A stretch of DNA of 64,000 nucleotides from Ignavibacteriales bacterium (GTDB taxonomy: Bacteria > Bacteroidota > Ignavibacteria > UBA10030 > SZUA-254), in contig JACRMQ010000007.1 of NCBI GenBank assembly GCA_016214905.1, forward strand, positions 1,005,695 to 1,069,694, written 5' to 3'. Positions 45,941 to 55,165 of the stretch are shown one piece after another. A model generated the notes under the pieces. The model ran no database searches. It was given only the letters and a program-made list of their open reading frames with translations, and was not told where the DNA came from. Both the position numbers and the translations under genes were made by a program. Numbering within the stretch: the first letter of the stretch is position 1; each line of letters opens with the position of its first letter.

Positions 45941-47617
45941 TTACTTTTTCAGTGAATCATTGTGACTTAAAACTTCAACTCTCTTAAGAGCTTCATCCAG
46001 ATTGCCGCAAACATTATCTTCACCCAACCTATCTATGATTCCAGCTTGTACCATAGCAAAAAGCGGTTGCTTGTGTACTCCGGAAATAATAAAATTTGTC
46101 TTTTGATTTTTTAATTGGATGCAAAGCTCTTCCAATGCGTGAAGCCCTGTAGCATCTATGGCAAGCAGGTTGCTTGTCTCAAGTATCAGCGCTTTCGGTT
46201 TTTTCTCTAATGAGCGCATAGATTCGGTGAATTGATCAACCGCTCCGAAGAATAACGTACCGTAAACTTCAAATACTTCAACATCGTGCGGTATTTTGCG
46301 AACAGTTTGTAGAGATTCTTCTTCTTCTCGTTCTTCTTTCAGATCTCTCGTTATCGCATTCACCTGACTTACTTCCGACATCCTTTTCATGAAAAGTAAT
46401 GCTGCCAATACAATTCCAACTTCTATAGCGACTGTCAAATCGATGATCACTGTTAATGCAAAGGTTACAAGCATCACTGCGATATCTCCTCGCGGACTTC
46501 GGAGTATTTTAATGAATGACCGCCATTCACTCATATTATACGAAACCACAATCAGTATAGCCGCTAATGTTGGCATCGGTATCATTGCCGCCCAACTGCC
46601 GAAGCAAAGCATTATCAAAAATAAGGTAATCGCGTGAACAATTCCTGCTATCGGTGTGCGCCCGCCATTTTTAATGTTTGTGGCAGTGCGAGCAATTGCA
46701 CCGGTTGCCGGAAGTCCGCCGAACAATGGCGATACAATATTTGCCGCTCCCTGAGCAATTAATTCCATATTGGAACGGTGGCGTGAGCGAATCATTCCAT
46801 CGGCAACTACTGCCGAAAGCAAACTCTCGATTGCTCCCAAAAGTGCAATCGTGATAGCTGGAGATACTAAGTCGGTAATTGTTTGCCATGATACCTGCGG
46901 AATTCTGGGTGCAGGTATTGTGTTCGGTACACCGCCGAATCTGCTTCCTATTGTTTCAACAGGAATCTGTGCCAACTGCACAACTGTTGTTGCGACAATT
47001 ATTGCAATCAGTGTCCCGGGAATTCTTCGTGTTACCCTCGACCAAAGAAGAATAATTAAAAGGGAACCAATGCCAACAAGTAAAGTATTTAAATCGAATG
47101 TATTAAACTTTTGCCCGTACGCAATCCATTTATCTATAAAATCGACAGGGAGGTTCTCAATCTTTATGCCGAAAAAATCTTTTACCTGCGACGAAAATAT
47201 AATTAAAGCGATACCGCTTGTAAAACCGACTGTGAGTGGATAGGGGATGAACTTAAGAAGTGTTCCTAATTTTGCGAGTCCCATTATGATTAAAAATACG
47301 CCAGCCATAATTGTGGCGATTACAAGTCCGTCGTATCCATATTTTTGTATGATGCCATAAACTATAACAATAAATGCTCCGGTTGGACCCGCAATTTGCA
47401 CACGGCTTCCACCGAAGGCTGAAACAATAAATCCAGCAATAACCGCTGTGTACAGCCCTTGTTCCGGTTTTGCACCCGAGGCGATGGCGAACGCGATAGC
47501 AAGTGGTAAAGCTACAATGCCGACAATAATTCCCGCCACCAGATCGGAGTAAAATTGATTTTTCGTGTAACCATCACGAAGAATTTTAAATAACTTTGGT
47601 TCTATCCGTTTATGCAA
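45941..47617 (-). CDS. SulP-family anion transporter with STAS domain
   Basis: A 558-residue inner-membrane protein with about 12-14 helices (residues 20-420), starting with the family motif DLVAGIIVGIVALPLAIAFAIASG. A cytoplasmic STAS domain (about 440-550) contains LILETSNLLAIDATGLHALEEL. Members carry sulfate, bicarbonate or other anions; the substrate cannot be told here. No ATG is available; TTG at 47617 with AAGGA upstream is used. Convergent with the exporter operon. Confidence 0.9.
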   Translation of the reverse strand: MHKRIEPKLFKILRDGYTKNQFYSDLVAGIIVGIVALPLAIAFAIASGAKPEQGLYTAVIAGFIVSAFGGSRVQIAGPTGAFIVIVYGIIQKYGYDGLVIATIMAGVFLIIMGLAKLGTLLKFIPYPLTVGFTSGIALIIFSSQVKDFFGIKIENLPVDFIDKWIAYGQKFNTFDLNTLLVGIGSLLIILLWSRVTRRIPGTLIAIIVATTVVQLAQIPVETIGSRFGGVPNTIPAPRIPQVSWQTITDLVSPAITIALLGAIESLLSAVVADGMIRSRHRSNMELIAQGAANIVSPLFGGLPATGAIARTATNIKNGGRTPIAGIVHAITLFLIMLCFGSWAAMIPMPTLAAILIVVSYNMSEWRSFIKILRSPRGDIAVMLVTFALTVIIDLTVAIEVGIVLAALLFMKRMSEVSQVNAITRDLKEEREEEESLQTVRKIPHDVEVFEVYGTLFFGAVDQFTESMRSLEKKPKALILETSNLLAIDATGLHALEELCIQLKNQKTNFIISGVHKQPLFAMVQAGIIDRLGEDNVCGNLDEALKRVEVLSHNDSLKK

Positions 47618-47821
47618 GTCGATTTTTCCTTTTCAGGCAGATTATGTTTTCAAACTCAGCCGGAAAATATATTTATTGTGAAAGATTATTTTAATACAAT
47701 GTAGTTATTCAAAATCAAATCTACAAGAGGAAGGATGCTGGCCGTATAATACTAATGAAGTGTGTCGCGAATGTCTGGAGGATAACTGAATGATTCGTGT
47801 TTATCGTATGAATCTATAATT

Positions 47822-48061
47822 TCATTTATCTTTATTCACCTTTTTTAAAGCTTTACCAAAATATTTCGTTGTACATTCCGGACAGATACCGTGCGTAAAA
47901 GTAGCATCAGAGTGTTCGATTATATATTTTTCTAATTGATTCCAATATCCCTTATCGTCGCGTATTTTCTCGCATGAAGCGCAAATAGGTATTAAACCGC
48001 TCAACGTTTTAATATTTGCCAGAGCAATCTGTAGCTCGGAAACTAGGTTTGTAAAAAGGAT
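47822..48061 (-). pseudogene. Remnant of the C-terminus of a PAS/histidine-kinase-type protein
   Basis: The reading frame is open from 48061, just after an in-frame TGA at 48062-48064, to a stop at 47822. It encodes a helical segment (NLVSELQIALANIKTLSGL) that runs into a cysteine-rich tail with CASC, IRDDKGYWNQ and CPEC. In many sensor and response-regulator proteins this tail follows a coiled coil at the very end. Here no kinase, PAS or receiver domain precedes it and no ATG is present; a TTG at 48004 would give 60 residues. It is most likely a decayed gene, though a small zinc-binding protein cannot be excluded. Confidence 0.65.
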
Positions 48062-48238
48062 TCAAGAATTTTAATGTAAATATATCCGCAATAATGTCAA
48101 GTCATTTTAGAGTTTATTAATAAGATTTGGTTCAGTGTGAAAAAAAATTGAAACCTTGCAGAGATATTTCAGATATAAATTCTGAACGAATCTCATGATT
48201 GGTATTCCTTCCCGGATTCGATTTGAAATTAACACGAA

Positions 48239-48265
48239 TAAAAAAGCCCCGAAGAATCGGGGCTT
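48239..48265 (-). terminator. Intrinsic terminator of the Rossmann-fold gene
   Basis: A 9-bp G/C-rich stem (48244-48252 with 48257-48265) with a 4-nt loop. On the minus strand it is followed by a T-run. It lies about 20 bp after the stop at 48288. Confidence 0.88.
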
Positions 48266-48287
48266 CAATTAATTTATGTATTTCTGG

Positions 48288-49997
48288 TTATGCTTTCATC
48301 CGCATTCCTTTTTCTTCATAGCTGAAGATCCAGCCGGCAAGTTTTCCGGGATCTATCTCTTCAAAATTGTCCCAGTACTTCTTGGTGTTAAGGAAACGTG
48401 AGCTTGAATCTGTTTCAGGTATATCTTTCACACGCTTTAGAATATCTTCAAAGCGCGTTTTCCACAGCTTCATGCTTTCAACGCGTAAATCCACCCAACC
48501 ATCGTGCGCCCAGAGATTTACACTCTTCGAGGTGATTGCGAGTTCGTTTTCACCGGTGAACGGCGGTATTTTTATCTGGTTTCCGCGCAATAATGATTTT
48601 CCGTCGGGCATCAATATCGGTATGCCGATGGAAATAATCTGAGATCGAAGGGTGGCGTTGGTTTCGATGATCTTCTTAATTTTATTTGAAAGATCTGCCG
48701 GTTTAGTTTTTAGAATCGTTCCGACATTTTTACAAGCAAGTTTTAAAAGATACCCTTCATATAATAATTTTGACAAACGGGGTGGACCTAGCATTTCGAA
48801 CGCAACACTATCTACATTATGTTTCTTTTCCAATTCTTTAATTTGTTTCTTCGCGTTGTGGAAAAGATAACCTGCACGATATGTAGGACCAAGTGTTGCG
48901 TTATCAAGCGCGTTAATTATATCGTGCCCTGTGTTTCCGCCTTTGATTTCATAAATCGTATCTTCAGCAATCTCTTCGGGTGTAACAAATTCCATTTGTC
49001 CCGGAGTTGTAATAGCTTCAAACTCGCCGCGTGAAAATAATCCGTTCTCTCCTGTATCGATGAAAACAGATTTTAAAGTTTTGCCTGTTGGGGTTGCGGC
49101 ATTCTTCATTGCAATCTGAAGCTTGTCGCTCAATTTTATGGCGCGTGCCGGCACACAATCAACCAACTCAATCGGCTTGCCGCGTTTTTTTATCTCACCA
49201 TATCCAACGCGTTTCCATGCGATTGCCGCTGTTGGTTTTATCTCTTTCGTGATCGGGGCATCGGGAGTTCTACCCATAAGGAAGAGCAGAAGAGTATGCG
49301 CACCCGCGACAGATGATTTGCTGAGGAGCACGCTTGACGGACGTTCTTCGCTATGTGTATACGGGATATTCAATCCCATACCACCTGTTCCGCTTGTCCC
49401 GATTTTTAAGTAGATGATTGTTCCGAAATCATGCATGGAGCGATAGAGCAACTGCACGTGTCGTATTAGCTGTGGAATATAAAGTGTGGCAAGCAAGCGT
49501 TCGGTCGTTTCTATCAGATCGGCGGTTGTATTTTTTGCCTTTGCAGATTTCAATTGTTGAATGACTTTACGCGCCCCTGTAAAAATATCCTGATAAGCAA
49601 TTGCGGTTGCAGAATTGATGCAATCAATAATGATATCCGGTTTAGATGATCGTAAAAGTGTGTTTATTGTCGATCTTTTTAAAACATCCTCAGTCAACTC
49701 GCTCAGAATGTCATCGATCAGTTGAATCCGTGTCTTCGGATCGTTGATGATATCCTCGCGGTTAGTATCTTTCAGTGAATGTCTCACGAAAATATTCCCC
49801 CACCAAGGGAGAAAATATTTTTTTGGAAGTTTCGAAAATTCTTTCTGAAGTGTGGTAACCGCTTCCTCGGCTTCGTGTTGCAGGAGTGAAGTAACTATAA
49901 TCCGTTTGGGATTATGCTCGACTAACTTTCTGCAAATCGCCATTCCCACAAGACCTGCACCGCCAAGCACCAGTACGGTTTTATTTTTTATATCCAT
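48288..49997 (-). CDS. Rossmann-fold NAD(P)-binding protein, SDR/epimerase-like, unknown function
   Basis: A 569-residue protein that starts with a nucleotide-binding motif (TVLVLGGAGLVGMAICRKL). It continues with segments resembling extended short-chain dehydrogenases, including an I-I-D-C-I-N-S strand (IIDCINSATAIAY) and a GTSGTGGMGLNIPY segment. It is far longer than a normal dehydrogenase (about 300), and the second half has no recognised domain. A reductase acting on a lipid or sugar is possible. It has its own terminator and is followed by no co-directional gene close by. Confidence 0.6.
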   Translation of the reverse strand: MDIKNKTVLVLGGAGLVGMAICRKLVEHNPKRIIVTSLLQHEAEEAVTTLQKEFSKLPKKYFLPWWGNIFVRHSLKDTNREDIINDPKTRIQLIDDILSELTEDVLKRSTINTLLRSSKPDIIIDCINSATAIAYQDIFTGARKVIQQLKSAKAKNTTADLIETTERLLATLYIPQLIRHVQLLYRSMHDFGTIIYLKIGTSGTGGMGLNIPYTHSEERPSSVLLSKSSVAGAHTLLLFLMGRTPDAPITKEIKPTAAIAWKRVGYGEIKKRGKPIELVDCVPARAIKLSDKLQIAMKNAATPTGKTLKSVFIDTGENGLFSRGEFEAITTPGQMEFVTPEEIAEDTIYEIKGGNTGHDIINALDNATLGPTYRAGYLFHNAKKQIKELEKKHNVDSVAFEMLGPPRLSKLLYEGYLLKLACKNVGTILKTKPADLSNKIKKIIETNATLRSQIISIGIPILMPDGKSLLRGNQIKIPPFTGENELAITSKSVNLWAHDGWVDLRVESMKLWKTRFEDILKRVKDIPETDSSSRFLNTKKYWDNFEEIDPGKLAGWIFSYEEKGMRMKA

Positions 49998-50032
49998 TTT
50001 TAATTCTCTTTAAATAATAGGTTCAGAAATTA

Positions 50033-50362
50033 TCACACTTTCTCTACAACAACGGCAGTGCCGTACGCAAGAACTTCGGTAACACCCGCGGCAACTTCGT
50101 TTGCATCGTAGCGCATGCCGATGATGGCATTCGCGCCCATCTGATCGGCATGAAGCATCATTATTTCGTATGCTTCCTGACGGGCTTTCTCGCATAATTC
50201 CTGATACAATGATATATTGCCGCCGAATAATATTTGAATACCGGCGCCGATGTTACCGATCAAAGATCTTGATCGGACTGTTATACCGCGCACCAATCCT
50301 AACTGCTTTACAAAACGGTAGCCGTCTAACTGGAACGCTGTTGTAATAAGTGCATGATCCAT
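50033..50362 (-). CDS. YbjQ/UPF0145 family protein
   Basis: A 109-residue protein of the heavy-metal-binding-domain-like YbjQ family. It shows VRGITVRSRSLIGNIGAGIQ, an acidic helix with ARQEAYEIM, and GANAIIGMRYD near the end. Members form small pentameric rings; their role is not established. GGAG precedes the ATG, and it lies 12 bp after the lipoprotein gene, so they are probably co-transcribed. Confidence 0.88.
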   Translation of the reverse strand: MDHALITTAFQLDGYRFVKQLGLVRGITVRSRSLIGNIGAGIQILFGGNISLYQELCEKARQEAYEIMMLHADQMGANAIIGMRYDANEVAAGVTEVLAYGTAVVVEKV

Positions 50363-50374
50363 ATGTTTAGCTCC

Positions 50375-51373
50375 TTATTTAATTTTTAGAGACTTCACCA
50401 TATTTTCAAAAGTTGGGAAGTAAATATCTTTCTGCGCGGCAAAGTAATTTATTGTTATTCGTAACACTTTGTCATTCTTTACTGTGAAATATACGCGGCT
50501 TCCTATATCTTTGCGAGGAGAGTAATCTGCCCAAAATGCAGTTTGGCCGTCGATTTGAATTTGGCCTGAATTTTTTGCGTTATATGTTCCTTTATTTTGA
50601 TCCCAAACTTTTTCCACAGTTAACTTTTGTGCGCCAAAGACATCGATGTGTATGCTGCAATCCAACCTATCAGCGCGCATCTCCATCGCAAAATCGTGCT
50701 TTGCTGCTTTCTTTACTGCGTTGAATTCAAGATTATCCGGATAAAGCATTGTGAAGAAGTCCGATTTGTAGGTTTCCATATTCCCCGAAGGAGTCCATTG
50801 ATCCGATTTTTTAGCTACAATAACGGGTAATTCAAATGAACTTATCATCGTAGAAAAAACTTCAGCATGTGCTTCGTATTGATCTCCATAACCCAGGCAC
50901 ATCAGTTTGTACATCGCCGTATCGCCCGCAACATATATATCGTAACCGGATATCTGTTTTTTCGAAGTAACAGGAATTCCATACGCAATTTTTATAACTT
51001 CTTTACCTGCAACATTTATTTTTTCATCGGGGGAAACCTGAATGTTCTGCCATGTTTGTTTCAATTCGTCTCTGCCAAGTTGAATCAGATCCTCTGCATC
51101 TGATCCTGCATATTTAATAACCTGAACAGTTACTTGTGCTCCTTCTTCGCCTGTTCGCGGATCAAGGAATTTATTAACAACCTCTTGCGTTTTTGCAAAA
51201 ATTGCCTTTCCGGCTTCACCGAAATTTTTCCATTCTTTCGGATATTTTATCTTGAAACCGAAAGCAGGGTCTTTATATTCGTTTAATTCTCCAACTTTCA
51301 CAGGTTCGGCTTTCTTGCCGCAACCGGTGAAAAGTAAAAGAAATGCTATTGTGACGAGCAGAAATGATTTCAT
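50375..51373 (-). CDS. Lipoprotein with PsbP-like domains, unknown function
   Basis: A 332-residue lipoprotein with lipobox LFTGC (Cys18). The mature protein appears to hold two copies of a small alpha/beta fold. The first starts at YKDPAFGFKIKYPKEW and the second near YKSDFFTMLYPDNLEF, a pattern seen in PsbP-like or DUF1795-type periplasmic proteins. The role is unknown; binding of a membrane or protein partner is a guess. TGGAG lies before the ATG. No promoter is evident in 51374-51480. Confidence 0.68.
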   Translation of the reverse strand: MKSFLLVTIAFLLLFTGCGKKAEPVKVGELNEYKDPAFGFKIKYPKEWKNFGEAGKAIFAKTQEVVNKFLDPRTGEEGAQVTVQVIKYAGSDAEDLIQLGRDELKQTWQNIQVSPDEKINVAGKEVIKIAYGIPVTSKKQISGYDIYVAGDTAMYKLMCLGYGDQYEAHAEVFSTMISSFELPVIVAKKSDQWTPSGNMETYKSDFFTMLYPDNLEFNAVKKAAKHDFAMEMRADRLDCSIHIDVFGAQKLTVEKVWDQNKGTYNAKNSGQIQIDGQTAFWADYSPRKDIGSRVYFTVKNDKVLRITINYFAAQKDIYFPTFENMVKSLKIK

Positions 51374-51571
51374 AATTTTAACTCCATCTATATTAATGGT
51401 GATTTATGATATAATTATCGCGGTAAAATAATCCCCTAATGTCGGGGTGAAATTGTGAAAAGAAAGATATAAAAAGTTTCAATGAAACTCAAATATTCCC
51501 GATTAAAATCTGAACGATACCGAAAACGAAAGTTTGTTAATCCACACTTCATTTCATATATTTTCAATAAG

Positions 51572-52390
51572 ATGAGCACAAAAGCAATCCAATCTAAACC
51601 AATAGGCGTATTTGATTCGGGAATCGGCGGCCTCACAGTGGTGCGTTCTCTGATGCGCCATTTACCTCACGAGAATATTGTTTACTTCGGAGATACGGCT
51701 CGCGTACCGTACGGACCAAAATCTCCGCAGGTTGTAAAAGAATACACAGCCCAGGATACCGATTTTTTGATGAAACACAACGTTAAGATGATCGTTGTAG
51801 CATGCAACACTGTTTCATCTGTGGCGTTGGAAGTTGTGCAGAAACATGCTCGTATTCCGGTAGTCGGAGTCATAGTTCCTGGTGCAAGAGCGGCTGTCGA
51901 GAAGTCGAGTAATAAACGTGTCGGTATTATTGGAACCGTCGGCACTATAGCAAGCAACGCATACACTATCGCGATTCGTCAGGCAGATCCATCAGTGACT
52001 GTTGTGGGGCAGGCGTGTCCGTTGTTTGTCCCGCTTGCCGAAGAAGGTTGGATCGATCATCCAGCAACAGAAATTATCGCGAAGGAATATCTTTTCCCAC
52101 TTCGCTTGCAAAAAATTGATACGCTTGTTCTTGGCTGTACTCATTATCCGATATTGGAAAAAGTGATAGGCAAAGTATTCGACTATAAAATAACATTGAT
52201 CGATTCCGGTGAAGCTACCGCGTTCGATGTTGAAAAAATATTAGATGAAAATAAATTGCGCAACCCAAGCACATTGAAAGCTAACCTGCAATTTTTTGTA
52301 AGCGACATACCGCATAAGTTCACAGAAATTGGGGAAAGGTTTTTAGGACAAAAGTTAGGCCGGGTACGCCGTGCCGAAGGTTTTTTCTGA
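51572..52390 (+). CDS. murI: Glutamate racemase
   Basis: Makes D-glutamate for peptidoglycan. The ATG at 51572 gives 272 residues, beginning six to ten residues before the conserved GVFDSGIGGLTV; a reading from 51482 would add an unlikely basic leader. Both catalytic cysteines are present (VVACNTVSS and LGCTHYP), with YFGDTARVPYG also typical. It begins the run murI-def-pyrE-mscS-NUDIX-phosphorylase, with gaps of no more than about 20 bp. Confidence 0.94.
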   Translation: MSTKAIQSKPIGVFDSGIGGLTVVRSLMRHLPHENIVYFGDTARVPYGPKSPQVVKEYTAQDTDFLMKHNVKMIVVACNTVSSVALEVVQKHARIPVVGVIVPGARAAVEKSSNKRVGIIGTVGTIASNAYTIAIRQADPSVTVVGQACPLFVPLAEEGWIDHPATEIIAKEYLFPLRLQKIDTLVLGCTHYPILEKVIGKVFDYKITLIDSGEATAFDVEKILDENKLRNPSTLKANLQFFVSDIPHKFTEIGERFLGQKLGRVRRAEGFF

Positions 52391-52408
52391 TATTTCTATA
52401 TTGTAAAC

Positions 52409-52939
52409 ATGGCAGTTAAAGAAATATTACTCCTCGGTAATCCGATTCTCAGAAATAAATCTTCCCGCGTCGAAGATCTAAAAATTTCTGATGCTCATCA
52501 AACGGTAAACGATTTACGCGATACATTGAATAATTTCCGGAAGCAAAATGGTTTTGGGAGAGGAATTTCCGCTCCTCAGATTGGAATCACCTCAAGAATT
52601 ATTTTTATAGATGTTGGAAAACCGATAGCATTAATTAATCCTGAGATCATAGAATCATCAACCGAGATGATGATATTGTGGGACGATTGTTTCTCTTTCC
52701 CGGATATCATGGTAAAAGTAAAACGTTCCAAAGAAATAAAAGTACACTACATCGATCCCGATCAGTCCGAACAAATAATATCCGCAAATGGATCGTTGTC
52801 GGAATTGCTGCAACATGAAATCGATCATCTCGACGGCATTCTCGCTATCGATCGTGCAATAGATTCAAAACATATCATCTTGAAATCAGAGTATAAAAAA
52901 TATCATTTAATTCGTAACGAATCACCGCATCCGCTATAA
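52409..52939 (+). CDS. def: Peptide deformylase, variant motif 2
   Basis: Removes the formyl group from new proteins. The 176 residues contain motif 1 as GRGISAPQIG, motif 2 as DDCFSFPD and motif 3 as HEIDHLDG. The metal ligands Cys, His and His and the catalytic Glu are all kept. Motif 2 departs from the usual EGCLS by Asp for Glu, Asp for Gly and Phe for Leu. That may mark a divergent deformylase subgroup or altered specificity. It lies 18 bp after murI. Confidence 0.82.
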   Translation: MAVKEILLLGNPILRNKSSRVEDLKISDAHQTVNDLRDTLNNFRKQNGFGRGISAPQIGITSRIIFIDVGKPIALINPEIIESSTEMMILWDDCFSFPDIMVKVKRSKEIKVHYIDPDQSEQIISANGSLSELLQHEIDHLDGILAIDRAIDSKHIILKSEYKKYHLIRNESPHPL

Positions 52940-52954
52940 GATAAGGATCATTCG

Positions 52955-53527
52955 ATGACTAAAGATAAAATTTTAAAAATATTCACTGAAACAAAAGCAT
53001 TACTTGAAGGACATTTTCAATTGACATCCGGTTTGCACAGCCGTCAGTATTTTCAATGCGCGAGAGCGCTTCAATATCCCCGCAACATGGAAATTCTCTG
53101 CAGCATGATTGCCGAAAGGTTTAAAGATTCAAATATTCACGCTGTAATCTCACCGGCGATCGGCGGAATAGTTGTGGGTCAAGAAGTGGGAAGACAACTT
53201 GGAGTGCGGACGATGTTTGCTGAAAGAAAAGACGGGGTTTTGCAACTGCGCCGCGGCTTTGAAATTCAAAAAAATGAAAATGTGCTCGTGTGTGAAGACG
53301 TTACAACCACAGGTGGATCGGCGCAGGAAGTAATAGATATTGTTGAAAGTTATGGCGGGAAAGTAATCGGTGTTGGCACGATTGTAGACCGGAGCGGTGG
53401 TAAGGTTACGTTCCCAAATTTTTTCGCAACACTTGCAGTAGATGTTGTTAACTATCAACCGCTGGAATGCCCTTTATGCGCCGGCGGGATCCCGATTGAT
53501 AAACCCGGAAGCAGAGGCAATAAATAA
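52955..53527 (+). CDS. pyrE: Orotate phosphoribosyltransferase
   Basis: Joins orotate to phosphoribosyl pyrophosphate in pyrimidine synthesis. The 190 residues carry the PRPP-binding motif [14 protein letters not shown] and the flexible loop with FAERKDG. The C-terminal extension [14 protein letters not shown] is common in relatives. AAGGAT lies before the ATG. Grouping with pyrimidine phosphorylase and NUDIX nearby may reflect nucleotide metabolism. Confidence 0.94.
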   Translation: MTKDKILKIFTETKALLEGHFQLTSGLHSRQYFQCARALQYPRNMEILCSMIAERFKDSNIHAVISPAIGGIVVGQEVGRQLGVRTMFAERKDGVLQLRRGFEIQKNENVLVCEDVTTTGGSAQEVIDIVESYGGKVIGVGTIVDRSGGKVTFPNFFATLAVDVVNYQPLECPLCAGGIPIDKPGSRGNK

Positions 53528-53542
53528 ATTGGAAATACATTT

Positions 53543-54631
53543 ATGATTGAACAACTATTAATCCAAAAATTGATTGCGGCACTCACGGTACTGTTAATCT
53601 CGCTGGTGGTAGGTCAGTTGGTTAAGTGGATACTCGCAACGGTTTTTAAAAGAATTTTCTCTGCTACAAAAACAACACTGGACGATCGGATGCTTTCGGT
53701 TATTCGTCCAAAAATTACCACAATCAGTGCGATAATCGGTCTCTATATCGGATTAAAAATAATCAGAGGTGGACTTGACGCTGGAAATATTACATACAAT
53801 CATATTATCGATTATCTTGAAGTCGGTCTATATCTGTTTCTTGTTTTTGTCCTCGCTCGTTTAATCAGCCGGATAATTGAAACGACATTTGAGTGGTATA
53901 CAGACGAAGTATCCCAAAAAACGCAGAGTAACATAACGGCAACCGTAGCACCGATGATGAAGAAGATCGTTGATCTTGTTCTCTTCCTCATCGCGGTAAT
54001 GATTATTCTGGATCATTTCGGCGTGAATATCGGAAGTTTACTTGTCTCTCTCGGTGTCGGTTCACTCGCCGTCGCTTTAGCTGCTCAGGAAACGGTTGCT
54101 AACATGATTGCAGGTTTTGTGATTCTCATAGATCAGCCGTTTAGGGTGGGAGACAGAATTAAACTTCCATCTGGTGAAGAAGGGGATGTAACGCAAATCG
54201 GATTAAGAAGCACACACATTTTAAATTATGACAACAATCTTGTCGTAGTTCCGAACAGTGAATTGGTTAAAAATCGATTGGTCAATTTTGCTATGCCCGA
54301 AAATTCGATACGGGTGCTCATTGAAGTAAAGGTTGCCTACGGAACTAACGTGGAGGAGGCGCGGGCTATTCTTTTGAAATTAGCAAGTGAGAATAATAAT
54401 TTAATTTCCGATCCTGCCCCATCTGTGTTTTTCATGGAGTTCGCGGATTCGGGTATTCTTCTCCGTTTATCGGCGAGGACATCTCACTTCGATAAAAAAT
54501 TTGAGATTGAAACATCGTTACGTGAACAAATTTATAAAGAATTCACGAAAGCGGAAATTGAAATTCCCTTGCCCAAGCGAGTGATTTATACACAGGAATT
54601 AGATGAAATACAAGCTGATAAAAAGAAATAA
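53543..54631 (+). CDS. MscS-family mechanosensitive channel
   Basis: A 362-residue membrane protein with about four helices (residues 1-180). The pore helix has the glycine/alanine pattern SLLVSLGVGSLAVALAAQ, then the MscS beta domain (FRVGDRIKLPSGEEGDV, NNLVVVPNSELVKN) and a C-terminal alpha/beta cage. It releases solutes on osmotic downshock. It overlaps the NUDIX gene by 29 bp. Confidence 0.92.
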   Translation: MIEQLLIQKLIAALTVLLISLVVGQLVKWILATVFKRIFSATKTTLDDRMLSVIRPKITTISAIIGLYIGLKIIRGGLDAGNITYNHIIDYLEVGLYLFLVFVLARLISRIIETTFEWYTDEVSQKTQSNITATVAPMMKKIVDLVLFLIAVMIILDHFGVNIGSLLVSLGVGSLAVALAAQETVANMIAGFVILIDQPFRVGDRIKLPSGEEGDVTQIGLRSTHILNYDNNLVVVPNSELVKNRLVNFAMPENSIRVLIEVKVAYGTNVEEARAILLKLASENNNLISDPAPSVFFMEFADSGILLRLSARTSHFDKKFEIETSLREQIYKEFTKAEIEIPLPKRVIYTQELDEIQADKKK

Positions 54632-55145
54632 GGTTTACGAGGGAAGAGTATTCACGACAATTGTTGATGAAGTTGAATACTTAAACGGTGATCCCACCAT
54701 CCGCGAAGTTGCGGAACATCCGGGCGGATCGGTGATATTGGCGGCATTTCCCGACAACAGGATTCTTTTAATAAATCAGCATCGCTATCCTTTAGATAAA
54801 TTTATATGGGAACTGCCGGCAGGCAAATTGAACCGCGATGAAGATCCGCTTAACTGCGCAAAGAGAGAATTGGAAGAAGAAACCGGCTACTTGGCCGACG
54901 GCTGGGAAAAATTGACATCAATTTACACAACTCCAGGATTTTGCAGCGAACTTCTTCATATTTATCTCGCTACAAACTTGAAGGATGCGCCTGGCGGACG
55001 TAAACTCGAAGCCGGTGAAGAAACAATGACGATGAAAATAGTTCCATTGCAAGAGGCAATTGCCATGATTGAACGGTTAGAAATTGTGGATGGTAAAACG
55101 ATTTGCGGTATCATGATCGGTGAACGAATCTTAAATTCAAAATAA
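54603..55145 (+). CDS. NUDIX hydrolase, ADP-ribose-pyrophosphatase-like
   Basis: A 180-residue protein with a complete NUDIX box from Gly to the EE pair (GKLNRDEDPLNCAKRELEEE). The preceding QHRYPLDKFIWELPAGK and the following TTPGFCSELLHIYLA resemble ADP-sugar pyrophosphatases. It probably hydrolyses ADP-ribose or related nucleotide sugars. The start lies inside the mscS gene; a later in-frame start would damage the fold, so the 29-bp overlap seems real. Confidence 0.9.
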   Translation: MKYKLIKRNKVYEGRVFTTIVDEVEYLNGDPTIREVAEHPGGSVILAAFPDNRILLINQHRYPLDKFIWELPAGKLNRDEDPLNCAKRELEEETGYLADGWEKLTSIYTTPGFCSELLHIYLATNLKDAPGGRKLEAGEETMTMKIVPLQEAIAMIERLEIVDGKTICGIMIGERILNSK

Positions 55146-55165
55146 CTCATAACTTATAACTCAAA

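Larger units (their letters stand above)
47618..48287. other. Gene-poor stretch with a sensor remnant
   Basis: About 670 bases without an intact gene. 47618-47821 shows nothing beyond A/T-rich sequence. 47822-48061 holds a remnant of a sensor-protein C-terminus (separate entry). 48062-48238 is A/T-rich with stops in all frames of the remnant strand, and 48239-48265 is a terminator. Confidence 0.6.
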
